This document shows, in pieces, positions 41,332 through 51,869 of a DNA stretch of 64,000 nt (positions within the stretch are counted from its first letter, which is position 1; every line of letters begins with the position of its first letter). The translations under genes were made by a program, and so were the position numbers. The stretch covers positions 372,001 through 436,000 of the forward strand of contig WSYJ01000075.1 of NCBI GenBank assembly GCA_020186115.1. The letters run 5' to 3'. Source of the DNA: Histomonas meleagridis (taxonomy: Eukaryota > Parabasalia > Tritrichomonadida > Dientamoebidae). Under the pieces are notes generated by a model. It was not told the DNA's origin and ran no database searches. It worked only from the letters and a program-made list of their open reading frames with translations.

Positions 41332-42351
41332 ATGCAAGAAACCAGCAATGTCATCCATATCACAGGTATTCAAACAGGAACTACACATGAAGAAATTGCT
41401 GAATTTCTTAAGCCTGCAGGAAAAATTTCGAAAGTTGATTTTATTCCAAATACAAATAAAGCTAACGTTGTTTTTGTCGACAGTAAATCCACAGATTATT
41501 GTTTAAATATTCTAAATCATTCATATTATAAGGAAAATGAAATCAAAATCTCTAGATATATTTCGTCTGATTTTAAGAAAAAGATACGTCCTTGGAAATT
41601 AAAAATCGAAAACATTCCGATAGATATTGATGTTTATCAATATTTCTCAGATTTTGGGCCAATTCACCAAATGTCTCTTCATTTTAATGAAGATAAACCC
41701 TTTGCCCATCTTCAATATTATCACGAATCATCAGCTAAGCTAGCACTTGAGGATGATAAAATGAAAGTCACAATTAAACCCAAGCCACTCATCAAATTTC
41801 CAGAAGGATCACAAATCATGGAAATCACTGGTTTACCAGAAGATATTACAGAAGACAAAGTTATGGAATTAGTTCGTCCATATGGACAAATCAAAGAAAT
41901 TTATATGAATCAAAAACTTGAAAATAAATTATACACATTTGTAAATTTTGGTTCAAGACGTCAACGAAAAGCAGCAATCAGTGCCCTTGATGGAAAGAGG
42001 GTTGGGAAGTGCACAATTCATGCCGGAAGGCTTTTGGCATCATCTCCATTTCAAAGTGGTAAAAACGAAGAAAACGATTTCTTTAGACCAAAAATGGGAA
42101 AATATTACATTGAGTTTGTTGATCCACCGGATGATTTGGATGAACAAAAGTTAAGAACAATGTGTGCTGCATATGGCACTGTTTATGAAGTAAGTATCGG
42201 ATCAAAATGTAATGGAATAGATTACAAATGTTCACATGTAGGATTTTCAACAAAAGGTCAGATGAGAAAAGCTTTGGCTGGTTTATCAAAGAAATTTAAT
42301 GTTAAAAGATTACCAAAGTCATCACCATTCTTCCAAAAAAATGTTCAATAA
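41332..42351 (+). CDS. Four-RRM RNA-binding protein
   Basis: This 339-residue protein is made almost wholly of RRM domains. RRM1 ~6-78 (VIHITGIQTGTTHEEIAEFL, ANVVFVDS), RRM2 ~88-155 (LKIENIPIDIDVYQYFSDFG, PFAHLQYY), RRM3 ~162-235 (MEITGLPEDITEDKVMELV, YTFVNFG) and RRM4 ~255-330 (YYIEFVDPPDDLDEQKL, SHVGFST). RNP1 aromatic positions are partly conserved. Four RRMs in a row recall poly(A)-binding proteins, but the C-terminal MLLE domain is absent, so other mRNA-binding roles are possible. The spacer to the divergent RhoGAP-like gene is 111 bp and contains CCGGTTTAC. The stop overlaps TAAA. Confidence 0.88.
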   Translation: MQETSNVIHITGIQTGTTHEEIAEFLKPAGKISKVDFIPNTNKANVVFVDSKSTDYCLNILNHSYYKENEIKISRYISSDFKKKIRPWKLKIENIPIDIDVYQYFSDFGPIHQMSLHFNEDKPFAHLQYYHESSAKLALEDDKMKVTIKPKPLIKFPEGSQIMEITGLPEDITEDKVMELVRPYGQIKEIYMNQKLENKLYTFVNFGSRRQRKAAISALDGKRVGKCTIHAGRLLASSPFQSGKNEENDFFRPKMGKYYIEFVDPPDDLDEQKLRTMCAAYGTVYEVSIGSKCNGIDYKCSHVGFSTKGQMRKALAGLSKKFNVKRLPKSSPFFQKNVQ

Positions 42352-42511
42352 AATTTACTGTTGATATCATATTTAAAAGGTATTTTTAAGTGATTCTTAA
42401 CTTCTTTTAAAAAACAATTTTTTTTTTGCTTTTGAACTCGTAAAATCAAACAAACTTTCTCAGTATAACGGTTTTGATCTTTTTCACAGAAATTTAATCG
42501 TTCAATTGGTC

Positions 42512-42952
42512 ATGTACAGTTTAGACGATCCACCAGAAATTTTTTCTGGCGAACCTTTTGTCGAGAAGAAAAGTAAGTTTCAAGCGTTTTGTGCTGCCTG
42601 TCATAATATTCAAGATGTTTGTCTATTTAGAGATACATTACTTGAAAATCCAAAAATCGAAGGTGCAACCCATAACATACTTGCCTACATAACACCAGAA
42701 GAAGAAGGATTTGATGATGACGGTGAAACTCATGCAGGAACACAAGTATTACAGATGATGCAATTAGCAGGTGCAAAGGATTGTGCTGTTATTGTGACAC
42801 GTTGGTATGGAGGAATTCAGCTTCATGGTGATAGGTTTAGAATTATTACTGCTCAAGCACTAAATGTATTGAAAGCACATGGATTCATCAAACCAAAAGA
42901 AAATCAACAACAACACCCACAGAAAAAATGCGGTAAAAAGAAGGGTAAATAA
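42512..42952 (+). CDS. IMPACT/YIH1 (UPF0029) family protein
   Basis: From the ATG at 42512 the protein has 146 residues; a TTG six bases upstream is not a likely start. The UPF0029 signatures are complete: FVEKKSKFQAFCA (16-28), ATHNILAYI (52-60), DDDGETHAGTQVL (68-80) and TRWYGGIQLHGDRFR (96-110). In fungi and animals this domain follows an RWD domain and the protein binds Gcn1 to restrain the Gcn2 kinase. Here the RWD half is missing, as in bacterial YigZ-type proteins, so a role in Gcn2 control is uncertain. The tail is basic (KKCGKKKGK). A Myb-core motif (TAACGGTTTTG) lies about 45 nt upstream, and the stop overlaps TAAA. Confidence 0.9.
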   Translation: MYSLDDPPEIFSGEPFVEKKSKFQAFCAACHNIQDVCLFRDTLLENPKIEGATHNILAYITPEEEGFDDDGETHAGTQVLQMMQLAGAKDCAVIVTRWYGGIQLHGDRFRIITAQALNVLKAHGFIKPKENQQQHPQKKCGKKKGK

Positions 42953-43162
42953 AGGAATAGATTAAATTATAATGATTAGCAAATATTAATGAAATTTCAT
43001 TAAAACTAACTATATTTTCTTTAAAAAATCCTTTTTATAAAAACATGTTTTCATTCATTTAAATTCATTTAATTCAAACTTAAGCGTTTTCATTCAACAA
43101 TGTTATATAAGTAAAATTTATGTGTTTCTAGCTCAAGGAAAAATTTAACGTTCAACAAAATT

Positions 43163-44554
43163 ATGAATTTTTTAATTCCAGAATATCAAAATGAAAATCT
43201 ATCATTTTTTGCAAACGGGCATACGGACTTATCCCCTGTTCCCATTGTTATTAAAGGTTTTAAACTTTGGGGAGTTAAAAAATTCTTTAATGATTTAAAT
43301 GTTCCATTTTATGTTGTTGCTGTTGAATGTCCTACATCTTCGACAACTTTCTACGAGGCTAAATACAACAAAAAACCTGATTTCGAAATATATGGATTTG
43401 AAGTTAAAAAAATTTCAAACAGAAATATTGTTTGCATGAGCTATGATAAACTTCTAAGCTATGGTGAAGTTATTCCTATCGAAGGTGGTGATTGGATGAG
43501 CAATGGATTTTTTTATCATTCCATGGCTGCTCTTTATTATCTTGGAATCATTCCAACAATTTCCACATTTTTATTCTCAAATCACATCACGCTTAATCAA
43601 CTTGAAGAAGAAGTACAGATCCAGTACAATATAGAAGGGCCAATCAATTCAGTTCTCCCACGTTTATATAATGATGCATCATTCAATTTATCATTTTTTG
43701 GGTTTCTAGAAGATGATGACCCAAACCAAGAAGTAATCCGTCGTTATAGCAATGTCACACAAAACTCATTTGATCAATTTGGATTTTTCCCATTTGGGAG
43801 CATCAAAAATTCAATTAAGAAATTCAATTCTAAATGTTATCCAGATGCCACTAATCCTATTACCTTCACACCGAAGACATTTTTAGGTCTTAAAAATTCT
43901 CTTCATATCATTTCTGAGATTCTTATAAAAATTGGGTTTACTATTAAAGAAGAAGATTTTCAAAACTCTGTTGAACATGCACTCAGACACTATAAATCAC
44001 AGCGAAAGATAAAAGAGAAATATTGTTGTAAAGAAACAATTCGGTCACTTTTGTTTGACGCGAACATTTGTGACGAAAACGGTTTAATTAAAGCAGCCGG
44101 ATTTTCTGTTCGCGAAACATCACCTGTCATAAGCAAGCACATTTTTAATGACGAGAATAAAAGTTTGTACATATCTATTGATCAGTTACCATCAATGGAT
44201 CTTCAAAAACAAATTCTTACAAATGATATTTACAAAAATATTGGAAACGTGAACAATTTTTTGAAGTTTATCGATGTAAAAGTGAAAAAATGTGATGAGG
44301 TAATGCACAAAATTAATTATTATATTGATTTATTGCCTGAATTAAATAAACAGGTAAAAAACCAATTGGATAAGGCTGAAGAAGATTTGGATAAAGCGCT
44401 TGATGAACAAGAAGCAACACAGGAATATCTGTTTGAGCTACATACGAAAATTGCTAACGAAAAAAGAGTCAATTTGCTATTAATGATAATTTCTGTTTTA
44501 CTGGCGTTTATTTTCTTGTTTCATTTGACAAAATTGATGATATCAAAACATTGA
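43163..44554 (+). CDS. Tail-anchored coiled-coil protein, unknown family
   Basis: This 463-residue protein has no signal peptide. Residues ~1-240 are a mixed alpha/beta region (GFKLWGVKKFFNDLNVPFYV, VVAVECPTSSTTFYEAKYNK). Residues ~250-330 are helical, and ~375-435 form a coiled coil (LNKQVKNQLDKAEEDLDKAL). A single membrane helix (~438-458, LLLMIISVLLAFIFLFHL) lies five residues from the end, so it is a tail-anchored protein facing the cytosol. The layout recalls membrane-tethering or fusion factors, but I do not recognise the N-terminal domain. AACGTTCAAC lies about 15 nt upstream of the ATG. Confidence 0.8.
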   Translation: MNFLIPEYQNENLSFFANGHTDLSPVPIVIKGFKLWGVKKFFNDLNVPFYVVAVECPTSSTTFYEAKYNKKPDFEIYGFEVKKISNRNIVCMSYDKLLSYGEVIPIEGGDWMSNGFFYHSMAALYYLGIIPTISTFLFSNHITLNQLEEEVQIQYNIEGPINSVLPRLYNDASFNLSFFGFLEDDDPNQEVIRRYSNVTQNSFDQFGFFPFGSIKNSIKKFNSKCYPDATNPITFTPKTFLGLKNSLHIISEILIKIGFTIKEEDFQNSVEHALRHYKSQRKIKEKYCCKETIRSLLFDANICDENGLIKAAGFSVRETSPVISKHIFNDENKSLYISIDQLPSMDLQKQILTNDIYKNIGNVNNFLKFIDVKVKKCDEVMHKINYYIDLLPELNKQVKNQLDKAEEDLDKALDEQEATQEYLFELHTKIANEKRVNLLLMIISVLLAFIFLFHLTKLMISKH

Positions 44555-45254
44555 ACAAATATGTAATAAAATGTTTCTAATTTGTTTGTAATGACTTTGT
44601 TGTATAACGATCAAAAACAAACAAAAACAGACTTTAAATGGTTTACTGGCACAGCTGTGCTTGTGTCGAACAACCATGAGTTTATTACCTTGATCTGTAG
44701 TATTAAAATGATCTCTAGTACATATTGATGCTTCTTGTATCAATGATGTTTGAAATAATAAAAATAAACTGAAAAATTAATTCATGTAAATTTTCGTCAT
44801 TTGCTTTATTTCGCTTATTTAAATAATCTCTTGAACATATTTATGCTGTTGGTTTTGATTGAACATAAATTTCCATCATTGTTTGATGCTCTGGATCCAG
44901 AGATAATGGATGATGGATCAATTAAAAATATTTTGACATTACCACTTTTTCAATTGATTTTGATCGTTCTCAAAAAGTGGAGTAACATTTCGAACTAAAT
45001 TTATTTACTTTTTTTATCATATATTAATGGAGCCAATAAAGGGATTGATATTGATGAACTGTTTGAAAAAATTGGCGGGAAAGATGAGAAATAAAAGAAA
45101 ATCAAAAAAAGATGAATTATAAATGCAACACAATTTCATGTCATCATTGGGAGACACATTGCATCAGCAAAGCCTGTTAAACGGTAAAAACATTATATAG
45201 TTAATGTTAACTTTTATGAATAATTAATAGCAAATGAATGGATTCAATATTTTA
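44555..45254 (+). other. Intergenic with coding-like fragments
   Basis: About 44850-44998 reads FPSLFDALDPEIMDDGSIKN, and 45034-45093 reads GANKGIDIDELFEKIGGKDE followed by a stop. Both look like real protein but are in separate, broken frames. They may be pieces of one decayed gene; the family is unknown. Nothing else is seen. Confidence 0.35.
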
Positions 45255-46198
45255 TAAAATGTTTTTATCATTAATATCAATTCCTTCTTGTTCAAGAAGT
45301 AATTTAACTATTTCTGTGTGACCTTTTATAAATGCTCTCATAAGTGCTGTATAAAATAATTTAAATAATTTCCAAATATTATTTTGAAATATAAAATTAT
45401 TAAAATAAATTTTTAATAAAACAAATAAATATCTTTAGCATTAATATCAATTCCCTCTTGTTCAAGAAGTAATTTAACTATTTCTGTATAACCATTCCAA
45501 GATGCTAAAATAAGTGCTGTTATAAATAATTTAAATAATTTCCAAATATTATTTTGAAATAAGAAATTATTAAAATAAATTTTGTCTTTAGCATTAATAT
45601 CAATTCCTTCTTGTTCAAGAAGTAATTTAACTATTTCTGTATGACCATTCCAAGATGCATAAATAAGTGCTGTAAAAAATAATTTAAATAATTATCAAAT
45701 ATTATTTTGATACACCAAATTATTAAAATAAAATTGAGATAAAACAAATAAATATCTTTAGCATTAATATCAATTCCTTCTTGTTCAAGAAGTAATTTAA
45801 CTATTTCTGTATGACCATTCCAAGATGCATAAATAAGTGCTGTAAAAAATAATTTAAATAATTATCAAATATTATTTTGATACACCAAATTATTAAAATA
45901 AAATTGAGATAAAACAAATAAATATCTTTAGCATTAATATCAATTCCTTTTTGTTCAAGAAGTAACTTAATTACTTCTGTTCTACCATTTTCAATTGCCA
46001 ATATAAGTGCTGTATTAAATAATTTAAATAATTTCCAAATATTATTTTGAAATAAGAAATTATTAAAATAAATTTTGTCTTTAGCATTAATATCAATTCC
46101 TTCTTGTTCAAGAAGTAATTTAACTATTTCTGTATGACCATTCCAAGATGCATAAATAAGTGCTGTATAAAATAATTTCCAAATATTATTTTAAAATA
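45255..46198 (-). repeat. Ankyrin-module array 2 (six modules, same period)
   Basis: Six modules (anchor tcaat at 46093, 45940, 45770, 45600, 45447, 45277) continue from the head's own ankyrin unit at 46257. Spacings are 164, 153, 170, 170, 153 and 170 bp, the same two lengths as array 1. Modules read like TALIYASWNGHTEIVKLLLE then QEGIDINAKD. The unit 45601-45770 and the next, 45771-45940, are identical over 170 bp. The terminal module ends GIDINDKNIL and a TAA. The 153-type linkers are open in frame (INNFLF.NNIWKLFK-like), and the 170-type linkers shift frame. Confidence 0.8.
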
Positions 46199-47401
46199 TC
46201 ATAAAATTATTAAAATAAATATTAAATAAAACAAATAAATATCTTTAGCATTAATATCAATTCCTTTTTGCTTTAAAATGTATGTAACAAGTTCAATATT
46301 TCCTGGAGATGAAGCAAAAACTAAAATATTTTCTGGAAGTTGATTATTTTTATGGAAATATTTTACAAGAAAAATATTTCCAATTTTTACTGCTTCGTTA
46401 ATGATATTTTCATTAATTTTCATTTCTTTTTTTTCTAAATATGTAAAAATTTCATAATTAAAATATGAAACGCATTTTTCTCATATTTCTTCTAAATTAT
46501 TAATATCTTCAATTTTATTTTCATAAATATATTTAAATATATCATTTCGATGAAATTCAATTGCTGTTTCATATGCACCTTCAAATGATGAATGATTTTG
46601 TTCACATAAATGAATGATTTCTTCATTTCCACCTGCAACTGCATATTTACCTGTATTTTCGAGATTTGCACCATTCATAAGTAAATATTTAAAACATTTA
46701 ACTGATCCAAAAAATGCTGCATAATCAATTAATGAAACATTTTCTTGATTAATAAATGAACATCTTTCATAAAGTGATGGTTCAATTGTTTGATTAAAAT
46801 CAAAATTTGTTTGTGATGATATTTCTTGAAGTTTTTCTATTTCATCTTTTCGAATTATTTTCGCAAGTTCATTTGGATTATCTCCTTCTTTTATGAAATT
46901 CTTATGTAGTTCCCAATCATTCTTTGAAAGTTCTTCATAATTTGGTAAGGCACTTACAAAATTATATTCCATTAAATGAATTGATAATTTATCTTTAGAC
47001 ATATAATGTACAAAATAAGCACTCTGATTGTTTTTTACAATGTTTGGTTCAAGTAAATTATGTTCAATCATAGCTTCAAGAAGATAATATGATTCATTTG
47101 TCTGCTCATTATAAAGAAATCGTCCAAATATATCAAATATATTGTATTTGATTTTATTATTCTCTTCAAATGTTCTTATTTCTTTTATAATATTAAAAAA
47201 TAAATCTATATTATTGTTTCTAATTACAAAAGAATAATATATCATTTGAATAATAATTAAATCATAAGATAAAGGATGGATTTCATCATAATTGTGGGTT
47301 ATTAAACCTAAAGATCTAGAGAAATTTTCTTCATTCAAACTAAAAATTGCTTGATTTATTGATAGAAGTGTTTCCCAGTCGTAATGTTCCTTTGGTCTCA
47401 T
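46199..47401 (-). pseudogene. DUF3447-ankyrin head of array 2, one nonsense codon
   Basis: It starts at the ATG at 47401 and reads 306 residues with all DUF3447 signatures (DYAAFFGSVKCFKYLLMNG, AVAGGNEEIIHLCEQNHSS, FHRNDIFKYIYENK). A TGA at 46481-46483 interrupts it, after which the same frame continues without shift (YFNYEIFTYLEKKEMKINEN ... YILKQKGIDINAKD) into the array. The intact relative at 4711-5946 has Ala at the stop position. Either it is a young pseudogene or the product is truncated. TCCGTTATTAA lies about 25 nt upstream of the ATG, so transcription may persist. Confidence 0.75.
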
Positions 47402-48037
47402 GTGGAAAATATTAATAACGGATATATCAATTCAAATTTGTATAAATAATCAAAAAGTGTTACAATGCAAATTGCCATTCTGCGGTTTTTGAACGATAGG
47501 GGATTTGAAAGGAAAAAGAAATGGAAATAAATTAAGATATCATTTACATTTCTTTGTGAATAATATGCATAATAAATAAAATTATTAACTTATATGTATA
47601 TAAAAGATCAAAATCATATAATTACATTGTTTGCTCAATTGATACATCTAATAGGTTTTCTTCTGTTAAATTAAATATGATTTGCTCAAGATTTAACAAC
47701 AATTTTATGTCAGCCGATTTATAATCACCAGCAGGATCGATTTTTCATATTTTATTATTATTATTTTGTTCCTGAGGTAAAATGAAATTATTTTTTAATT
47801 TCTGAGCTGAATTTTTCAAAAGTTTATAAAAACTGGAGATCCGCCGTTAAACATATAAATTCAATTTTCAATTCCCTATTATTTAATGGAAACAATAACC
47901 TTTTCGGAATAAATGATTCTCACGGGAAAAGGCATTATTCAATAATTCATGAAACATATCAAGAAAATATTGATTAAAAATACATTTAATTATAAATGTT
48001 TAAATAATAATCGAAATCATTTTTAATAATTTAATCC
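47402..48037. other. Intergenic with DUF3447 head remnant
   Basis: On the minus strand about 47645-47715 reads DIKLLLNLEQIIFNLTEENL, which resembles the N-terminal DUF3447-head motif and the fragment at 17575-17640. Otherwise AT-rich with no gene. Confidence 0.4.
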
Positions 48038-50443
48038 CTACTTTGAAAAATTGCTCTCAGTCACAGACAACAATGGATGACTAGACATGAATTGGCTTTC
48101 GAGATTCCTCCTTCTCTTCACCAAATACTCAGATAACACAACAACACCTACGACAATTGCAACACCTCCAACGCATAAACCCACAACTAATCCAATGTTT
48201 ACGCCCTTATCTGTAATTCTTTTATCAGGTTCACATTCATATAGAATTTCACCTTTAGCAATTGTCAAATTACCAAATTCATTATCATTATATTTATATG
48301 GAACCATAACTGTTGATATGTTAACGCCATTAAAAGCATTAACATTAACTGTAGGATTATTCAAACCATAGTAATACACACATTTCAAATTAAGACAATT
48401 TTCAAAGGCATAACCTCCAATGGCTGACACTTTTTCACCGATAACCAAACTGCTCAAATTGGAGCACCCCGAAAACGAATAATTTCCAATTGAAGTTGCA
48501 GAATCAGAAATAACGAAATCCGTTAAATTACTACATTCATAAAACACATAATCATCGATATATTCCAAATCTTTTGGTAAAACAATATTCCGTAAAGAAT
48601 AGCATTTCAGAAAAGCTGAATTTAAAATCGATACTTTTTCAGTTTGTGTACAAGTAACATTAATTATGTTATAACAATCAGCAAAACAAAATTCACCAAT
48701 CAAAACAACGTTTGGAATATCGACTGAAATAACATTTATACAATTACGAAAAGCAGAAGAAGATAAAGTCGAAACATTATTAAAATCTATTTGCATTAAA
48801 TTACGACAATTTTGAAATGCTGATTGATATATCTCGATAACATTATTTAAGTTAATTTCAGTCAAGTTAATGCAATTATAAAATGATGATTCATATATTT
48901 GTGTTATTGAGTTTGGAATTGCATTTAATGTTAATTTCTCACATTGATAAAATGCATATTTTGGTATGTATTTAATGTTTTCACAAAGGAATTCAATTGT
49001 TTCTAAGTTGATACAATATGAAAATATTCCTTCGGCATTTAATTCATTAATTGTTGATGGTAATACTATTGATGTTAAACTTTGGCAATATGAAAATGCA
49101 AAATTATTTATAGTTTGAAGTTTAGAATTGAATTTGACTTCTTTTATACTTTGACAATAATAAAATGCATATTTTTTAATTGTTTGAAGCTCATTAGGAA
49201 TATTAATTGTTGTTAAATTACTACATTCATAAAATGAATATTTACCAATTGTTGTGATTTGATTTGGTAAATTAATATTCGATAATTTCCAACATTGATA
49301 GAATGAATGCGAATGAATATGATTCAGTGTTTCACTATTAATTGTAACTGTTTCTAAGCTTTTACATTGATAAAATAAATATGATGAAATTTCATTGACA
49401 TTCTTTGGTATTGTAATTGATGTTAATTTGGAACATTTCAAAAATGCATTTTCTGAAATGGTTCGGATGTTATCATTAAGTTGAATTGTTTCTAAATTGT
49501 TGCAGTTTTGGAACGCTCCAATGCCAATGTATGTAACTGAATTTGGTATCGTAAGAGTTGTAAGTTTTGGACATGAAGAAAATGCATACCCATTAATTTT
49601 GATGGTCTTTTCACCAATTGGAAATGTTGTTAAAGAATCACAGGATGAAAACGCTGAATCTGGAATTTCAGTAAGTGAGTTTCCTTCAATATTTATGGTG
49701 GATAAACTTTGGCAAAGGAAAAAGATACCTCGACCAATAGTTGTAATAGTTTTTGGAAGAGTAATTGTGTTTAATGATGTGCAAGAAAATGAATAATCAC
49801 CGATAGCCGTCACTTTTTGACCGATGGAGACCGTTAACAATGATGTACATTTATAAAATGCATAATTCCCAATGGTTTCAATGTTTTCTATTACAAAATT
49901 AGTGATCTTTGCACACCCAAAAAAGGCAGAGTTGCCAATTGCTGTGATATTATTTGGAATTGTGATGTTTTCTAAATTGATACAACCAGAAAACATAAGA
50001 TCTTCAATAGATTTCATGTTTTCTCCTTCAAATGTTACTGTTACTAAGTTTTGACATTTTCTAAAAGCACCTTCACCAATAGATAATACTGAACTTGGGA
50101 TTGTAAAGTTTTTTAAATTGGGACAAAAAGCAAAAGAATATTCCCCTAATGTTTCTATTTCGCCCTTAAAAATGACTGTTGATAAATTAAGGCAAGAAAA
50201 AAAAGATGAATTTCCTATTGATCTTGCTGCTTGATTTACAGTAACTGTCTTTAACATATTCCATCCGCTAAATGCATGGTCTGTAATGCTTGTAACATCA
50301 TTGAAAAACTGAAGATGTTCGGTTTGATTTTTATATTCTGTGAAAGTTCCGAGTACAAAATCATAGTCATCTATAACCAAAGTTTTGTTGTCATCAAAAA
50401 AGATATGGAGTGAGTATGTTGAAATAAAAAATAATGCTAGCAT
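48038..50443 (-). CDS. BspA-like leucine-rich-repeat surface protein
   Basis: The 801-residue type I membrane protein has a signal peptide (~1-15) and then roughly 28 LRR_5 (TpLRR) repeats of ~23 residues (pattern IPNSVTYIGIGAFQNCNNL) to about residue 700. A Gly/Val-rich membrane helix (~750-771) and a 30-residue cytoplasmic tail starting VKRRRNLESQF follow. BspA-like proteins are a large trichomonad surface family implicated in binding host cells and matrix. The repeat units are regular and the frame is intact. AACCGTTAAAT lies ~75 nt upstream of the ATG. It lies next to array 2, but no functional link is evident. Confidence 0.95.
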   Translation of the reverse strand: MLALFFISTYSLHIFFDDNKTLVIDDYDFVLGTFTEYKNQTEHLQFFNDVTSITDHAFSGWNMLKTVTVNQAARSIGNSSFFSCLNLSTVIFKGEIETLGEYSFAFCPNLKNFTIPSSVLSIGEGAFRKCQNLVTVTFEGENMKSIEDLMFSGCINLENITIPNNITAIGNSAFFGCAKITNFVIENIETIGNYAFYKCTSLLTVSIGQKVTAIGDYSFSCTSLNTITLPKTITTIGRGIFFLCQSLSTINIEGNSLTEIPDSAFSSCDSLTTFPIGEKTIKINGYAFSSCPKLTTLTIPNSVTYIGIGAFQNCNNLETIQLNDNIRTISENAFLKCSKLTSITIPKNVNEISSYLFYQCKSLETVTINSETLNHIHSHSFYQCWKLSNINLPNQITTIGKYSFYECSNLTTINIPNELQTIKKYAFYYCQSIKEVKFNSKLQTINNFAFSYCQSLTSIVLPSTINELNAEGIFSYCINLETIEFLCENIKYIPKYAFYQCEKLTLNAIPNSITQIYESSFYNCINLTEINLNNVIEIYQSAFQNCRNLMQIDFNNVSTLSSSAFRNCINVISVDIPNVVLIGEFCFADCYNIINVTCTQTEKVSILNSAFLKCYSLRNIVLPKDLEYIDDYVFYECSNLTDFVISDSATSIGNYSFSGCSNLSSLVIGEKVSAIGGYAFENCLNLKCVYYYGLNNPTVNVNAFNGVNISTVMVPYKYNDNEFGNLTIAKGEILYECEPDKRITDKGVNIGLVVGLCVGGVAIVVGVVVLSEYLVKRRRNLESQFMSSHPLLSVTESNFSK

Positions 50444-50974
50444 CGATTTTTTGGAATTTTGTCAATTGAGGCGCTTTTAATAAAAACAGACTTTGTCAAT
50501 TATATTCTTAGAAATTTAACGGTTTTATTGAAATCTAAGAAACGATACATCGTTCCATTTTGGTGTTCTGACATGTCGGATACCAATTGTATGTATAAAT
50601 GGTTGAACAGAGTTCCCACAATCCATTCTATATCGATCAAAAAAAATTCAACACCATTTATGAAAACTTTACATAAAATTGAATAATTTCTAATCTGAAA
50701 CATTTTGGTGGATTTATTTGTCAGTTATTACATTAGGGGTATTATTAATTCGCTCTGTAGAAAAACTTAAAAATGTTTACTAATTCTTTTATATGATTTT
50801 TGAAATCAATTGGTTGAATGCATTTCTCAAAATAAGAATTTTTTAATACTTATGCACATAAATCCAAACTCGCTTCTTTTATAAGCTAAGCGAAAGGTTT
50901 AATTATTTGATTATTGTCCTCAGTAACAACTTCCTTAGGTTGCCTTTGGAAAATGTCACTTTTGTGCATTCACA
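50444..50974. other. Divergent intergenic region
   Basis: Spacer between the BspA-like gene and the COMM-domain gene. TCACTTTTGTGCATTCA, an Inr-like stretch, ends a few bases before the COMM-domain ATG. Overlapping short frames on both strands at 50459-50703 are not convincing genes. Confidence 0.4.
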
Positions 50975-51472
50975 ATGGGTGCGCTCAAATTTCTTTCTTC
51001 TTGCAAAAAGCCTGCTGTAGAACTTTTCAGAGAAATAATAACAAAAATGATGACTGGAGATCAATCACCTGTCGATTCTTTAACACCTCAACAAAGTGAA
51101 AAATTGATCACAACAATCAAATACTTAGCAGGAAAAACAAACGAAGAACGTACATCAATTCTATCAGAGCTCGAATGCCCAACCCCAGACCAAGTGGCTC
51201 AATTAATTCAAGCCTATGCACCTGCATTAGAAACAAATCAACCAATTCATCAACTTGTAGATTTTGATTGGTCGGCTTCTGTAATTCTTGGCACAAGTAA
51301 TATATCAAATATCAAAGAACCTATTTGTACATTCAAGTTTGATGTTGAAGAAAATGTCAAAGGAAAAACTGAAATCAACACACACACAATCGAATTGACT
51401 ATCGAAGAAGCGGAACGACTCCTTGAGCAAATTGAGACAGCAAGAGCTTCACAAACTTCATTGCTCAAATAA
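50975..51472 (+). CDS. COMM-domain protein
   Basis: This 165-residue protein has a helical N-terminal part (~1-88). The C-terminal COMM domain (~90-160) starts IHQLVDFDWSASVILGTSN, continues ICTFKFDVEE and ends TIELTIEEAERLLEQIETA, the usual L-x-D-x-x-W start and Leu-rich last helix. COMMD proteins form a ring in the Commander complex with CCDC22/CCDC93 and act in endosomal recycling. Length matches human COMMDs (about 170-200 residues). Which paralogue it is cannot be told. TCACTTTT about 20 nt upstream fits the trichomonad initiator. Confidence 0.85.
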   Translation: MGALKFLSSCKKPAVELFREIITKMMTGDQSPVDSLTPQQSEKLITTIKYLAGKTNEERTSILSELECPTPDQVAQLIQAYAPALETNQPIHQLVDFDWSASVILGTSNISNIKEPICTFKFDVEENVKGKTEINTHTIELTIEEAERLLEQIETARASQTSLLK

Positions 51473-51869
51473 TCATAATTCATAAACAAGTATTAAAAAA
51501 AATCATTTGCATTGATAAACAGTGAAGCTAATCTAGCTTAAAAAAGCTTTTTTAATTCTTTAATACACTAATTACAAAAAATATGAAAAAATTTTTTTCT
51601 CTAGATGTAAAATCCTATTGCATAGGATTTCCTTGTGACGTATCAATGATTTTTCAAGTTGAATTCTATAACTTAGCCAGTCTCTAAGGTAACAGAAATT
51701 CAGAAAAAACTTGTTGAAGTTTATTACTTATCGTTTCATATAAAAAGTGGATATTGTGTGTTTTATTTTTTAAAATGAATGCAAATTAATCGTTTCCTTA
51801 TCTTGGTTGTTAGTCAAGAAAATATTGCTTAGGGTACCCCGTATCGGCGGTTTCCTCAAGGCCAAATAA
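51473..51869. other. Intergenic with small hairpin
   Basis: No gene. A perfect hairpin AAATCCTA-TTGCA-TAGGATTT lies at 51610-51630, and GGCGGTTTCC, Myb-core-like, lies about 22 nt upstream of the eIF4E start. Confidence 0.4.

Noticed and set aside
50459-50703. Overlapping short frames on both strands
   Set aside because: No signal, motif or codon bias; lie in a promoter region.
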